A DNA stretch of 64,000 bases, from NCBI GenBank assembly GCA_944346885.1, contig CALVMR010000003.1:1-64000 (forward strand). The letters are read 5' to 3'. A model generated the notes under the pieces. It saw only the letters and a list, made by a program, of their open reading frames with translations, ran no database searches and had not been told where the DNA came from. The position numbers and the translations under genes were made by a program. Origin of the DNA: an uncultured Clostridia bacterium. GTDB lineage: Bacteria; Bacillota; Clostridia; Christensenellales; Borkfalkiaceae. This document shows positions 49,495-58,391 of the stretch, in pieces. How positions within the stretch are numbered: the stretch's first letter is position 1; the number at the start of each line of letters is the position of its first letter.

Positions 49495-50175
49495 TTATTC
49501 CCCGCGGATCTTCGCGTTCGGGATATAGGGCAAAAGCAGCTGTTTGAACGCCGCAAGTTCGGCGGGAGAAAAGGGGGAGAGCCCTTCGGCGGGCACGTGT
49601 TCGCCGGGGCGGAAGTTCTGCAAAAAGTACGCTTTTGCGCCTGCCAGCCATTTTCCGATGCGCACAAAGTCTTCGGGGCGGTGCAGCGGGGCAACGCAGG
49701 TGGTGCGGAATTCGTACGGAAGCGCGCCGCCCAGCAAAAATTCCGCGCTTTCGCGGATCTTTTTCATATCGCAGGGCACGCCCGTCAAAACGGCGTAGCG
49801 GTCGGGGCTGCTCTTGATATCCATGGCAACGGCGTCGATCAGCCCTTCGGCGGCAAGCGCTTTCAGCCGTTCGGGGAAGGAGCCGTTGGTATCCAGCTTT
49901 ACGGCGTATCCGAGCGCCTTGATGCGGGCAAGAAAGGGTGCAACGTCGCCGCACAGCGGCTCCCCGCCCGAAACGCATACGCCGTCCAGCAGCCCTTTTC
50001 TTTTTTCCAAAAAGGAAAAAAATTCTTCTTCGGGCACTTCTTCGGGGCAGCCGCCCAAGATCTCCGCGTTTTGGCAAAAGGGGCAGCGGAAGTTGCACCC
50101 CGCCAAAAACACGGTGCACGCCACCTTTCCGGGGAAATCCAGCAGCGTCGTTTTTTGCAGACCCGCAATGTGCAT
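49495..50175 (-). CDS. nrdG: Radical SAM activase of anaerobic ribonucleotide reductase
   Basis: 226 residues. The cluster motif is CNFRCPFC (C-x3-C-x2-C) and GVCVSGGEPL is the SAM-binding GGE motif. TTLLDFPGKVACTVFLAGC is typical of the NrdG2-type activase. It installs the glycyl radical on NrdD by reductive cleavage of SAM. AAGGAGG precedes ATG 50175; longer frames upstream have no site. A TATAAT lies ~30 nt before it on the minus strand. It is upstream of nrdD on the same strand with a 282-nt gap carrying nrdD's own promoter. Confidence 0.92.
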   Translation of the reverse strand: MHIAGLQKTTLLDFPGKVACTVFLAGCNFRCPFCQNAEILGGCPEEVPEEEFFSFLEKRKGLLDGVCVSGGEPLCGDVAPFLARIKALGYAVKLDTNGSFPERLKALAAEGLIDAVAMDIKSSPDRYAVLTGVPCDMKKIRESAEFLLGGALPYEFRTTCVAPLHRPEDFVRIGKWLAGAKAYFLQNFRPGEHVPAEGLSPFSPAELAAFKQLLLPYIPNAKIRGE

Positions 50176-50287
50176 ACAAGCCTCCTTGTTACAAGCTCTA
50201 TTATATCGCGGCGCGGCCGCAAAGAAAACCGATCGCGCCATGCCGCCGCGAAAGACCGTTTGCAAACGCCGCCCGCAAGCATTGTCT

Positions 50288-50320
50288 AAAAAATGCCGCC
50301 GCGAAAAAGCTGCGGCGGCA
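50288..50320 (-). terminator. Terminator after hppA
   Basis: TGCCGCCGC/GCGGCGGCA stem followed on the minus strand by TTTTTT, ~10 nt past the stop. Confidence 0.85.
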
Positions 50321-50330
50321 AGAGGGTGCT

Positions 50331-52421
50331 TTACAGCAGCCCCGCCGCCAAAATGACCTCGGCAAAGACGATCGCCACCACCGAGATGAGTTTGATGAGG
50401 ATGTTGAGGGAGGGACCGGAGGTGTCTTTAAAGGGATCGCCCACGGTATCGCCGATGACGGCGGCTTTGTGCGCGTCGCTGCCCTTTCCGCCGAGCGCTC
50501 CGTCCTCGATGTGCTTTTTCGCGTTATCCCATGCGCCGCCGCTGTTGCTCATGAACACGGCGAGCAAAAACCCCGTCACCGACGAGCCGAGCAAAAGCCC
50601 CATCACGCCGTTCGCGCCGAGCAAAAGCCCCACGGCGATGGGGGAGAGAACGGCGATCACCGCGGGCAGGATCATCTGTTTTTGCGCAGACTTGGTGCAC
50701 ATGGCAACGCATCTTCCGTAATCGGGGTCGCTCTCCCCCGTCAAGATCCCCGCGTCGGAGGCGAACTGCCGCCGCACTTCGAGCACGACCTGCTGCGCGC
50801 TCTTCCCCACGGCGGACATGGTGAGCGCCGAAAAGAGGAAGGGCAGCATCGCGCCGATGAACACGCCGACGAGCACAACGGGGTTGGTGATCTCCAAGGC
50901 GAAAGTAAAATCGATGTTGTTTTCCGCCGCAAGCGTTTCGATCTGCACATAAAAGGAGGAGAGCAGCGCCAGCGCCGTGAGCATGGCAGAGCCGATGGCA
51001 AAGCCCTTGCCCGTCGCCGCGGTGGTGTTGCCCAGCGAATCGAGCGCGTCGGTGCGGCGGCGCACTTCTTCGTCCATCCCCGCCATCTGCGCAATGCCGC
51101 CCGCGTTATCCGCCACGGGGCCGTAGGCGTCCGTGGAAAGGGTGATGCCGAGGGTGGAGAGCATGCCGACGGCAGCCACGCCCACGCCGAACATGCCCGC
51201 GCTGCCGCCGCCGAGCACGAAATACGAGCCGAGCACCGCCGCCGCGATGATGAGCACGGGCGCCGCCGTGGAGAGCATGCCCAGCGCCGTTCCGTTGATG
51301 ATCACCGGACCCGCGCCGCTCTCTGCCGAAGCGGCAAGGCGCTTTGTCGGGCGGTACGAAACGCTCGTAAACACTTCCGTCAAAAACCCGATCAGCACGC
51401 CTGCGGCGAGCCCGATGAGCACGGGCACGATGACGAGGATGTTTTCGGGGGAGATGAGCCAAATAAACAGCGCGCTCGCCGCGGCGGTGCCGCCCGCGGC
51501 GAACCAAGTGCCTGCGCGCAGCGCGCGCAAGAGCCCCTTTTGCGACGCTCCTTCCTTTGTGCGGACGAGGAAGGTGCCCGCCACGGAGAACAGCACGCCG
51601 ATCGCCGCAATGCCGAGCGGAATAAGCGCGCCGATGTATTCCAGCCCCGCCGCAACGCCCAGCGCCATCGCCGAGAGCAGCGAGCCGACGTACGATTCGT
51701 ACAAGTCGGCGCCCATGCCCGCCACGTCGCCCACGTTGTCGCCCACGTTGTCGGCGATCACGGCGGGGTTGCGGTGGTCGTCTTCGGGGATGTTCGCCTC
51801 CACCTTCCCCACAAGGTCGGCGCCCACGTCGGCAGCCTTTGTAAAGATGCCGCCGCCCACGCGCGCAAACAGCGCCATGCTCGAAGCGCCCATGCCGAAG
51901 GTGATCATGTTCGTGGCGATGAACGCCGCTTCGGTTAGGTCGGTCTTGCTGATCGCGTAAAACCCTTTGAGTGCAAAATACCAGATCGACAGGTCGCAAA
52001 GCCCCAATCCCACGACGATGAGCCCCATCACGCTCCCCGCCGAAAAGGCGGCGCGCAAGCCCTTGTTCAGGCTTTGTTCCGCCGCCGTCGCCGTACGCGC
52101 GTTCGCCGCCGTTGCGATCTTCATGCCCAAAAAGCCCGAAAGCCCCGAAAACACGCCGCCCGTCAAAAAGGCAAACGGCATGTAGGGCGAAACAAAGCCG
52201 ACCAAAGCCAGCACGCCCAAAATGAGGAACATACAGCCGAAAAAGATCGCCACAACGATGTACTGCCGCTTTAAAAAGGCGTTCGCCCCCTTGCGGATGA
52301 CGGCGGCGATGCCGCGCGTTTTTTCCGCTTCGGGCAGTTTCAGCACTTTCCGCGCGGTAAAAAGCGCAAAGACCAGCGCCAAAACGGCGGCGCCGGGCAC
52401 GATCAAGATCACATATTCCAT
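50331..52421 (-). CDS. hppA: Membrane pyrophosphatase (ion-pumping, K+-dependent type)
   Basis: 696 residues, ~16 membrane helices. Couples PPi hydrolysis to Na+ or H+ export. Substrate-binding acid clusters: GADLVGKVEANIPEDD, DNVGDNVGDVAGMGADLYE and GDTVGDPFKDTSGPS. In LGNTTAATGKG the alanine after GNTT-A marks the K+-dependent subgroup (K+-independent enzymes have lysine there). Which ion is pumped cannot be settled by eye. GGGGGAAAC precedes ATG 52421. Single gene with its own promoter and terminator; it conserves energy from biosynthetic PPi. Confidence 0.95.
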   Translation of the reverse strand: MEYVILIVPGAAVLALVFALFTARKVLKLPEAEKTRGIAAVIRKGANAFLKRQYIVVAIFFGCMFLILGVLALVGFVSPYMPFAFLTGGVFSGLSGFLGMKIATAANARTATAAEQSLNKGLRAAFSAGSVMGLIVVGLGLCDLSIWYFALKGFYAISKTDLTEAAFIATNMITFGMGASSMALFARVGGGIFTKAADVGADLVGKVEANIPEDDHRNPAVIADNVGDNVGDVAGMGADLYESYVGSLLSAMALGVAAGLEYIGALIPLGIAAIGVLFSVAGTFLVRTKEGASQKGLLRALRAGTWFAAGGTAAASALFIWLISPENILVIVPVLIGLAAGVLIGFLTEVFTSVSYRPTKRLAASAESGAGPVIINGTALGMLSTAAPVLIIAAAVLGSYFVLGGGSAGMFGVGVAAVGMLSTLGITLSTDAYGPVADNAGGIAQMAGMDEEVRRRTDALDSLGNTTAATGKGFAIGSAMLTALALLSSFYVQIETLAAENNIDFTFALEITNPVVLVGVFIGAMLPFLFSALTMSAVGKSAQQVVLEVRRQFASDAGILTGESDPDYGRCVAMCTKSAQKQMILPAVIAVLSPIAVGLLLGANGVMGLLLGSSVTGFLLAVFMSNSGGAWDNAKKHIEDGALGGKGSDAHKAAVIGDTVGDPFKDTSGPSLNILIKLISVVAIVFAEVILAAGLL

Positions 52422-52467
52422 TGTTTCCCCCTTCTCCGAGGACGCCGCTGCGGGCGTCCTTGCCATT

Positions 52468-52496
52468 ATGATAACACGCGGCGGGCGGTACGTCAA
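52468..52496 (-). promoter_or_regulatory. Promoter of hppA
   Basis: TTGACG and TATCAT with 17-bp spacing, reading leftward. The rest of 52497-52714 has no gene. Confidence 0.75.
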
Positions 52497-52714
52497 GACC
52501 CGCGCAAGAATTTTCAAGGATAAAAAAATTGCGGAGCGCATTGTTTTGAAGGGGAGAGCGCCGCAAGTTTTTGCGCGGAACGCCCGCGTGCAGGTATAAA
52601 CGCTTTCACGGCGGGCAATAAAAAGGCGCGTGCGGGCGCCGGCGGAGCCGAGGCGAATAGCAGCCGCCGCGCATATCCCGCCCGCGTATAGAAAATAAGA
52701 GGAAACGGGGTTTT

Positions 52715-53263
52715 ATGAAAAAAGTCTGCATAGTTTTTTCGCTGTTATTCATACTGATTGCAACGGCAGCCGGGGCGGCGCTGCTTGCGCCCGCCGCGCT
52801 CTCCCCGCAGGCGCCGCCTGCGGCGTACCTGCGCATGCATGTGCGCGCCAATTCCGATTCGGCGGAAGACCAGGCGGTCAAATACGCCGTAAAGGATGCG
52901 CTCGTCGAACGGCTTTTGCCCGTTGCGGCGGAATGCGGCAGCAAGGAAGCGGCGGCAGAGGCGGTGCGCGCCGCCCTGCCCGCCTTAGAACGGGCGGCGG
53001 ACGCCGTGTTGGCGGAGGCGGGGTTTTCGTATACGGCGCGGGCGTCGCTGCGGCAGGAAGAATTTCCCGCGCGCGTTTACGAAGGGGTCACGCTCGCGGC
53101 GGGCGTCTACGATGCGCTCGTCGTCGAGCTCGGCGCGGGCACGGGGCAAAACTGGTGGTGCGTCGTGTACCCGCCGCTGTGTTTTGCGGGGGAGGTTTCG
53201 GGCGGAGACATACGCTACGGCTCCCGCCTGTGGGAGATCATCGAAGGCTTTTTCGCGGGATAG
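52715..53263 (+). CDS. spoIIR: Stage II sporulation protein R
   Basis: 182 residues. N-terminal signal/anchor (VCIVFSLLFILIATAAGAAL), then LRMHVRANSDSAEDQAVKYA, the conserved core of SpoIIR, and the C-terminal QNWWCVVYPPLCF. Made in the forespore under sigma-F and exported to trigger processing of pro-sigma-E by SpoIIGA. A GCATA at 52671 could belong to a sigma-F promoter but the -10 part is not convincing. Ribosome site GAGG is somewhat distant. It is followed after 57 nt by sleB. Confidence 0.92.
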   Translation: MKKVCIVFSLLFILIATAAGAALLAPAALSPQAPPAAYLRMHVRANSDSAEDQAVKYAVKDALVERLLPVAAECGSKEAAAEAVRAALPALERAADAVLAEAGFSYTARASLRQEEFPARVYEGVTLAAGVYDALVVELGAGTGQNWWCVVYPPLCFAGEVSGGDIRYGSRLWEIIEGFFAG

Positions 53264-53320
53264 AGGGCGCCGCGCGGCGGTTCTCCTCTCTTTCGCGGGG
53301 CGCATAAAAGAGGAGGGAAC

Positions 53321-54112
53321 ATGAAAAAAAGGATACGGGCGGGCGTGCTCGCCCTTACGCTCGCGGCGGCGGTCTCCGCCTGTACGGCAATCGCCGTACA
53401 GGCGGAGACCGCGGTGCGGGAAGAGGCGGACGCGGCGTATGCCGCGTTCGGGCAGGAAGAGGCGTTTGCCGCCGAGCCTGCGGAACGGTTTGCCGCCGAC
53501 GCGGCGGCATTCGCGCCGTGCGCCGTGCTCAAACAGGGCAGTACGGGCACGGACGTAAAAACGGTGCAGCAAAAACTCAAACGCTGGGGGTATTACGACG
53601 GCGGGGTAGACGGCATTTACGGCAGCCGCACCAAAAAGGCGGTGGAGTGGTTCCAGCGCAAAAACGGGCTCAAAGTAGACGGTATCGTCGGCAGAGAGAC
53701 GTTCAAGGCGCTGGGGATGAGCACGGGTTCGTCCTCGCAGGGCGGCGCGGCGGGGTATACCAACGCGGATACCTATCTGTTGGCGCGGTGTATTTATGCG
53801 GAGGCGCGCGGAGAAAGTTACACGGGGCAGGTCGCCGTCGGAGCGGTCGTGCTCAATCGGGTCAAGAGCCCCGATTTCCCCAATACCATCTCCGGCGTGA
53901 TCTACCAAAAGCACGCTTTTACCGCCGTCAGCGACGGGCAGATCAATTTGACGCCGAACCAAACGGCGATCAACGCCGCCAAAGACGCGATGAACGGCTG
54001 GGACCCGACGTACGGGTGCCTGTATTATTACAATCCCGTCACGGCGACGAGTTCGTGGATCTTTTCGCGCGAGACGGTAGTGACCATCGGCAAACACGTG
54101 TTTGCGATCTGA
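53321..54112 (+). CDS. sleB: Spore cortex-lytic enzyme SleB
   Basis: 263 residues. Signal peptide (ALTLAAAVSACTAIAVQA), a peptidoglycan-binding domain at ~70-130 (STGTDVKTVQQKLKRWGYYD, GLKVDGIVGRETFKALG), then the Hydrolase_2/SleB catalytic domain (ARCIYAEARGESYTGQVAVG, with the catalytic Glu). A lytic transglycosylase that degrades muramic-lactam cortex during germination. AGGAGGG precedes ATG 53321. ypeB follows 10 nt later, the classical pair. Confidence 0.95.
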   Translation: MKKRIRAGVLALTLAAAVSACTAIAVQAETAVREEADAAYAAFGQEEAFAAEPAERFAADAAAFAPCAVLKQGSTGTDVKTVQQKLKRWGYYDGGVDGIYGSRTKKAVEWFQRKNGLKVDGIVGRETFKALGMSTGSSSQGGAAGYTNADTYLLARCIYAEARGESYTGQVAVGAVVLNRVKSPDFPNTISGVIYQKHAFTAVSDGQINLTPNQTAINAAKDAMNGWDPTYGCLYYYNPVTATSSWIFSRETVVTIGKHVFAI

Positions 54113-54122
54113 GGAGGGAGCG

Positions 54123-55826
54123 ATGAACGAAAAGAGAGAGATATCGGGCGGCGCGGAAAAGGTGGAAGAGATCGCCCGCCGCAGGGCGGGCATCTTGCCC
54201 GAAGAGGGGGCGGCGCCGCAAGAGCGCGCCGCCATGCAGGCAGCCGCCGCCGACGGCGGCGCGCGGGCGGCGAAAAAACAGGGCGCGCCCGCGCTTTCCG
54301 CGGAACAGGCGGAACGCGCGCGCGCCGAGCAGCGGGTCGAAAGGGCACGGCAAAAACGCGCAAAGGCGCGCAAAAAAGAGGAGCGGCAGGCGGAGCGCGC
54401 CGCGCAAAAGAGCGCGCGCGCCAAACAAAAACGGCGGGCCGCGGCAGAAAAGCGGCATGCCGAAGCGGAGCGCCGCGCGGCGGCGCAGGCGCGCGCGGCG
54501 GGGAGAGAAAAGGATGGCGGAAAACAAAAGCATGCCCGCGCGCCCGGCTTCGGCGGCTGGCTGGCGGCGGTTGTCTCCCTGTCGGTGGCGGTGCTCGCCC
54601 TCGGTTCGCTGGTCACCGTCGGCTACTTCGAGTTGAGCGGCGCAAAGGAGTCTTTGGCGGCGGGGTACCGCGCTTCGGCATACGCCTTTTCGGAGGCGGT
54701 GGAAGAGCTGGACGCCGACTTGACCAAAGCGCGCATCGCCGAAGGGGGAGAACTTTCGCGGCTGCTGGCGCAGATCTATGCGGAGAGCCTGCTTGCCGAA
54801 AACTGTGTGCAGGCATTCCCCGCGGACGCGCGGCAGACGGCGGGGCTCTCCGCGTGTATCAACCGCACGGGCGAGTTTGCAAAGGGCGCGCTCTCCGTGC
54901 TGTCGGAGGGCGGCACCCTCTCGGCGGCGCAAACGGAGCGGCTCGCCGCCTTGGAGGAGCAGATCGCGCTGGTGCGCGAAAGCGTGCCCGCGCTCATCGC
55001 CGAGGCTTCGGCGGGCTCGGCAGACGGCTTGGCGGCGCAGGGCGGCGGGTATTGCGCCGCGCTGGAAGACCTCTCCGCCCGTCTGGCGCAGATGTGCCCG
55101 CAGGCGCATGCCGCGCGGCAGGCGCTTGCGGGCGAGGAAGAGGTGAGCGAACAGCGCGCGCGGGAGCTGCTGGAAGAATACCTGCGCGAGGCGGAGCTTG
55201 TTTCCGTGCGCTGCCTCGGCAGGGAAGAGGGGCGGCTGCCCTGCTACTGCTTTGCGGCGGACGCGGCTTCGGGCAGGCAGTATTACGCACAGCTGAGCGT
55301 GCGCGGCGGAAAACTTTCTCTTTTGGAAAGCTATGTGCCCTGCACGCAGCGCAACTATGACGCCGCCGCCTGCGTGCAGATCGCGCGCAATTTCCTCGAA
55401 CGCTGCGGCTTTGCGGATATGGAAGAGGTGTGGACGAGCGAGGCGGGCGGGGAATGCACCGTCGAATTTGCGCCCGTGCAGGGCGGAACGCTGCTCTATC
55501 CGGACCGCGTTAAAGTAAAGGTGTGCAGCGAGCGCGGCGAAGTATCCGGCGTATCCGCGGGGGGCTATCTGCTGCACCACCGCGCGAGAAGTTTGGGCGG
55601 CGCGCGCGTATCGGCGGCGCGGGTGCGCGCCAACGCCGAGGCGAAGCTGGAAAACGTATCCGTGCGTTCGGCGCTCATCCCGCACGCGGGAGGAGAATTG
55701 CTGTGCTGGCAGGTGCGCGGTGAAGCGGATGGTACCCTCTATTTTGCGTATGTAGACGCGCAAACGGGGCACACCGCCGAGATCCGCGCCGTGCGGCGAA
55801 CGGACCGGGGAGATCTTCCCCTGTAA
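54123..55826 (+). CDS. ypeB: Germination protein YpeB with long charged N-terminal extension
   Basis: 567 residues. The membrane anchor lies at ~143-167 (LAAVVSLSVAVLALGSLVTV). The external part includes the YpeB N-terminal helical domain and two PepSY-like modules (AREL LEEYLREAELVSVRC region, and FAYVDAQTGHTAEI at the end). YpeB is required to localise and stabilise SleB in the spore. Typical YpeB is ~450 residues with a short cytoplasmic start; here ~140 Ala/Arg/Lys/Glu-rich residues precede the anchor. GGAGGG before ATG 54123 supports this start. A terminator follows. Confidence 0.88.
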   Translation: MNEKREISGGAEKVEEIARRRAGILPEEGAAPQERAAMQAAAADGGARAAKKQGAPALSAEQAERARAEQRVERARQKRAKARKKEERQAERAAQKSARAKQKRRAAAEKRHAEAERRAAAQARAAGREKDGGKQKHARAPGFGGWLAAVVSLSVAVLALGSLVTVGYFELSGAKESLAAGYRASAYAFSEAVEELDADLTKARIAEGGELSRLLAQIYAESLLAENCVQAFPADARQTAGLSACINRTGEFAKGALSVLSEGGTLSAAQTERLAALEEQIALVRESVPALIAEASAGSADGLAAQGGGYCAALEDLSARLAQMCPQAHAARQALAGEEEVSEQRARELLEEYLREAELVSVRCLGREEGRLPCYCFAADAASGRQYYAQLSVRGGKLSLLESYVPCTQRNYDAAACVQIARNFLERCGFADMEEVWTSEAGGECTVEFAPVQGGTLLYPDRVKVKVCSERGEVSGVSAGGYLLHHRARSLGGARVSAARVRANAEAKLENVSVRSALIPHAGGELLCWQVRGEADGTLYFAYVDAQTGHTAEIRAVRRTDRGDLPL

Positions 55827-55830
55827 CGCA

Positions 55831-55868
55831 AAAAGGGAGCGGCAGGATCGTGCCGCTCCCTTTGTTTT
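55831..55868 (+). terminator. Terminator after ypeB
   Basis: AAAGGGAGCGGCA/TGCCGCTCCCTTT stem followed by GTTTTG. Confidence 0.85.
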
Positions 55869-55918
55869 GTGCTTTTTTGCGCGTTTTCCCGCCGCCGCGC
55901 AAAACTTTTTTCCGCGGG

Positions 55919-55947
55919 TTGACAAATCGCCCGCGGCGGATTATAAT
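55919..55947 (+). promoter_or_regulatory. Consensus sigma-A promoter
   Basis: Exact TTGACA and TATAAT with a 17-bp spacer, 56 nt before the SecB-like gene. Confidence 0.9.
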
Positions 55948-56003
55948 AAGAATCACGGGCTGTGCGTCCGTGCAATACCGTACCGCAAAACAGGAGCCGT
56001 TGT

Positions 56004-56429
56004 ATGAAAAAAACGAACATTGTTCTCAAAGGTATCCGCGCGGACGAAATGAGCTTTAAGCTCAACAACGTCCGCCCGCAGGAGGGGAAGCTGGATCTGA
56101 AACCCACCTTTTCGCGCAAGGTGCGCCGCGCCGTGGAAAACGAGCGGGTGAGTTTTGTCACCCTGACCGTGCAGATCGCCTCTTCGCAGGAGAGCCCCAA
56201 GCCCTTTGACCTGTTTGCGTCTTTGACGGGCATTTTCGAAACGGATGCCTCCACCGACGAGGAAAAGCGCCTCGCGGTGGTGGAGTGCACGCAGCTGCTC
56301 TTTCCGTATCTTCGTTCGGCGGTGACCAATCTTACGACCGCCGCCATGAGCGCGCCCGTGGTGCTGCCCGTCGTCGGCGGAACGCTGTTCCCCGAAGACC
56401 GTAAGCTCGAAGACGAATATTTCAGTTAA
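56004..56429 (+). CDS. SecB-like protein
   Basis: 141 residues. The segment PFDLFASLTGIFETDASTDE followed by LLFPYLRSAVTNLTTAA is the SecB superfamily pattern, ending in VLPVVGGTLFP. Canonical SecB keeps preproteins unfolded for SecA; Firmicute members of this group also include antitoxin chaperones and uncharacterised forms, so a chaperone role is likely but the client is unknown. CAGGAG precedes ATG 56004. fabZ starts 48 nt after its stop and may be co-transcribed. Confidence 0.75.
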   Translation: MKKTNIVLKGIRADEMSFKLNNVRPQEGKLDLKPTFSRKVRRAVENERVSFVTLTVQIASSQESPKPFDLFASLTGIFETDASTDEEKRLAVVECTQLLFPYLRSAVTNLTTAAMSAPVVLPVVGGTLFPEDRKLEDEYFS

Positions 56430-56477
56430 AAAGAGTGCCGCAATTTTTCGGTGCGGCGAAAAGGACGGGTATAGACC

Positions 56478-56900
56478 ATGAACCGAGACGAGATCAAAGA
56501 ATTTTTGCCCCACCGCGAGCCGATGCTGCTGTTGGACGAGGTGGAGGTCAATGCCGAAACGGGCGAAGCGGTGGGCAAGTACACCGTGCGCGGAGACGAG
56601 TTCTTTTTGCAGGGGCATTTCCCCGGCAATCCCATCGTGCCGGGCGTCATCCAGTGCGAGATGATCGCGCAGACCGCCGTGGCGCTCTTGCCGGACTGCA
56701 AGGGGAAAACGCCGCTGTATACGGGGCTGAACAACGTCAAGTTTAAAAACCCGCTGCTGCCCGGCGACACCGCGGTGATGACCGTTGCGCTCACCAACCG
56801 CCGCGGCGTGTTCTGCTTTGCCAAGGGGAACCTGAGCGCAAACGGAAAAGTGTGCACGTCGGCAGAGTTTTCCTTTGCCATTTTGCCGCCCAAGCCGTAA
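56478..56900 (+). CDS. fabZ: 3-hydroxyacyl-ACP dehydratase FabZ
   Basis: 140 residues, hot-dog fold. Dehydrates 3-hydroxyacyl-ACP in each elongation cycle. Catalytic His47 is in GHFPGNPIVPGV, followed by MIAQTAVALL with the usual partner region. LPHREPMLLLDEV near the start is typical. It lies before the fabH promoter and is separated from the rest of the FAS-II operon, whereas in many clostridia it sits between accB and accC. Confidence 0.95.
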   Translation: MNRDEIKEFLPHREPMLLLDEVEVNAETGEAVGKYTVRGDEFFLQGHFPGNPIVPGVIQCEMIAQTAVALLPDCKGKTPLYTGLNNVKFKNPLLPGDTAVMTVALTNRRGVFCFAKGNLSANGKVCTSAEFSFAILPPKP

Positions 56901-57006
56901 CGGGCAGCCGCCGCGTGCCCTGCCGGGGCGCGGGCGGAAAAGGGAAGAGGGCGCCGTTTCGGTCCGCACCGTTGTGTGAAAATCCGTGCGGAAAACAAAA
57001 TTGCGC

Positions 57007-57035
57007 TTGACTTAGAGGGGGAAATCCCCTATAAT
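57007..57035 (+). promoter_or_regulatory. FAS-II operon promoter with palindromic operator
   Basis: TTGACT and TATAAT are 17 bp apart. The spacer and -10 carry an inverted repeat TAGAGGGG-GAAAT-CCCCTATA (7 of 8 pairs). Its position suggests repressor control of fatty-acid genes. It does not match the known FapR site. Start near 57043; the leader is ~63 nt. Confidence 0.7.
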
Positions 57036-57105
57036 TTAAAACAGGATACAGACCGCCGCCGCCATGCGTATGGCGGGGGGCGGGCGGAGTGTAGCGAGGT
57101 ACGGA

Positions 57106-58077
57106 ATGTCTTTTTATATAGCGGGGACGGGCAGCGCCCTCCCCGAAAAAAGCGTCGGCAACGATGATCTGGCGGCATTTCTGGATACTTCGGACGAATG
57201 GATCTATACAAGGACGGGCATCCGCCGCCGCCGCGTGCTCACGCATGAAAAGCTGAACGACCTTGCCATCCTCTCGGCGCGCCGCGCGCTCGAAGATGCG
57301 GGCGTTGCGGGAGAGCGGGTCGATCTTATTTTGTGCGCCACCATGCGCGGGGATACCGTTACGCCGTCTTTGGCGTGCGTCGTTGCCGAAGCGGTGGGTT
57401 CGCACGCGCCCGCGTTCGACGTGAACGCCGCCTGCGTGGGCGTGCTGTACTGCATGGAGATCGTCGATTCTTTTTTTGCCGCGGGCAAAGCGGAAACGGC
57501 GCTCATCGTCTCTGCCGAGGCAATGAGCAAGCTGCTCAACTGGGAGGATCGCTCCACCTGCGTGCTCTTCGGAGACGGCGCCGGCGCGCTCGTGCTCAAA
57601 AAAGGCGCGGGCAGGCTGGCGGGCGTGCTCTCCACCGACCCCGATTCGCACGTGATCCGCATGCCGCACATCGAGGGGATGAACAGCCCCTACAACCAAA
57701 GCGAGCCGCAGCCGCTCTGCATGCATATGGACGGCGGCGAAGTGTATAAATTCGCCGTCAACGCAATGGGGCGCAACATAGCGGAAGTCTGCCGCCGTGC
57801 GGGCATTGCCCCCGCCGAGGTGGATTGGTATCTTCCGCACCAGGCGAACATCCGCATCATCGATGCCAGCCTGCGCAAATTTAAGATCCGCAAGGAAAAG
57901 GTGCTCACCAACATCGCCGAATACGGCAACATGAGCGCCACCTCCGTTTCGGTCCTGCTGGACGAGTTTGCCCGCCGCGGCACCTTCCGAAGGGGGGATA
58001 AACTGCTGTTTGTCGCCTTCGGCGCGGGGCTGACCAGCGGCGCCGTGCTCGCGGAGTGGAACAAGGGCGCGGAGTAA
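57106..58077 (+). CDS. fabH: 3-oxoacyl-ACP synthase III FabH
   Basis: 323 residues. Starts fatty-acid synthesis by condensing acyl-CoA with malonyl-ACP. Catalytic triad: Cys110 in DVNAACVGVLY, His in WYLPHQANIRI, and Asn in EYGNMSATSV. TRTGIRRRRV is the CoA-binding start region. ATG 57106 has GAGGT upstream; earlier in-frame ATG codons lie in the leader without sites. First gene of the operon, 68 nt before acpP. Confidence 0.96.
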   Translation: MSFYIAGTGSALPEKSVGNDDLAAFLDTSDEWIYTRTGIRRRRVLTHEKLNDLAILSARRALEDAGVAGERVDLILCATMRGDTVTPSLACVVAEAVGSHAPAFDVNAACVGVLYCMEIVDSFFAAGKAETALIVSAEAMSKLLNWEDRSTCVLFGDGAGALVLKKGAGRLAGVLSTDPDSHVIRMPHIEGMNSPYNQSEPQPLCMHMDGGEVYKFAVNAMGRNIAEVCRRAGIAPAEVDWYLPHQANIRIIDASLRKFKIRKEKVLTNIAEYGNMSATSVSVLLDEFARRGTFRRGDKLLFVAFGAGLTSGAVLAEWNKGAE

Positions 58078-58145
58078 ACAACACGGTTTTTTTCGCGGCA
58101 CCCGCCGCGGGGAATATGCATTTCAAAAAAAAAGGAGATCAAAGT

Positions 58146-58373
58146 ATGGAAACGTTGGAAAAGCTGAAAGAGATCTTGGCAGAGTGCAAGGGCGAGGACA
58201 TCGACGTCACCCCCGAAACCACCTTTGAAGAGCTGAATTTCGATTCGCTGGATAAAGTGGATATCGTGATGCAGATCGAAGACGCGTACGACATCAAGTT
58301 GGGAGACGATCTGCAACTTTCCACCGTCGGCGAACTCATTCAAAAGATCGACGAAGCCGTCGCCGCAAAATAA
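58146..58373 (+). CDS. acpP: Acyl carrier protein
   Basis: 75 residues, acidic four-helix protein carrying the growing chain. The phosphopantetheine serine is Ser34 in LNFDSLDKVDIVMQIED. AAGGAG precedes ATG 58146. Located between fabH and fabK as in other FAS-II operons. Confidence 0.96.
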   Translation: METLEKLKEILAECKGEDIDVTPETTFEELNFDSLDKVDIVMQIEDAYDIKLGDDLQLSTVGELIQKIDEAVAAK

Positions 58374-58391
58374 GGAACGGCAGGCGGTCGC

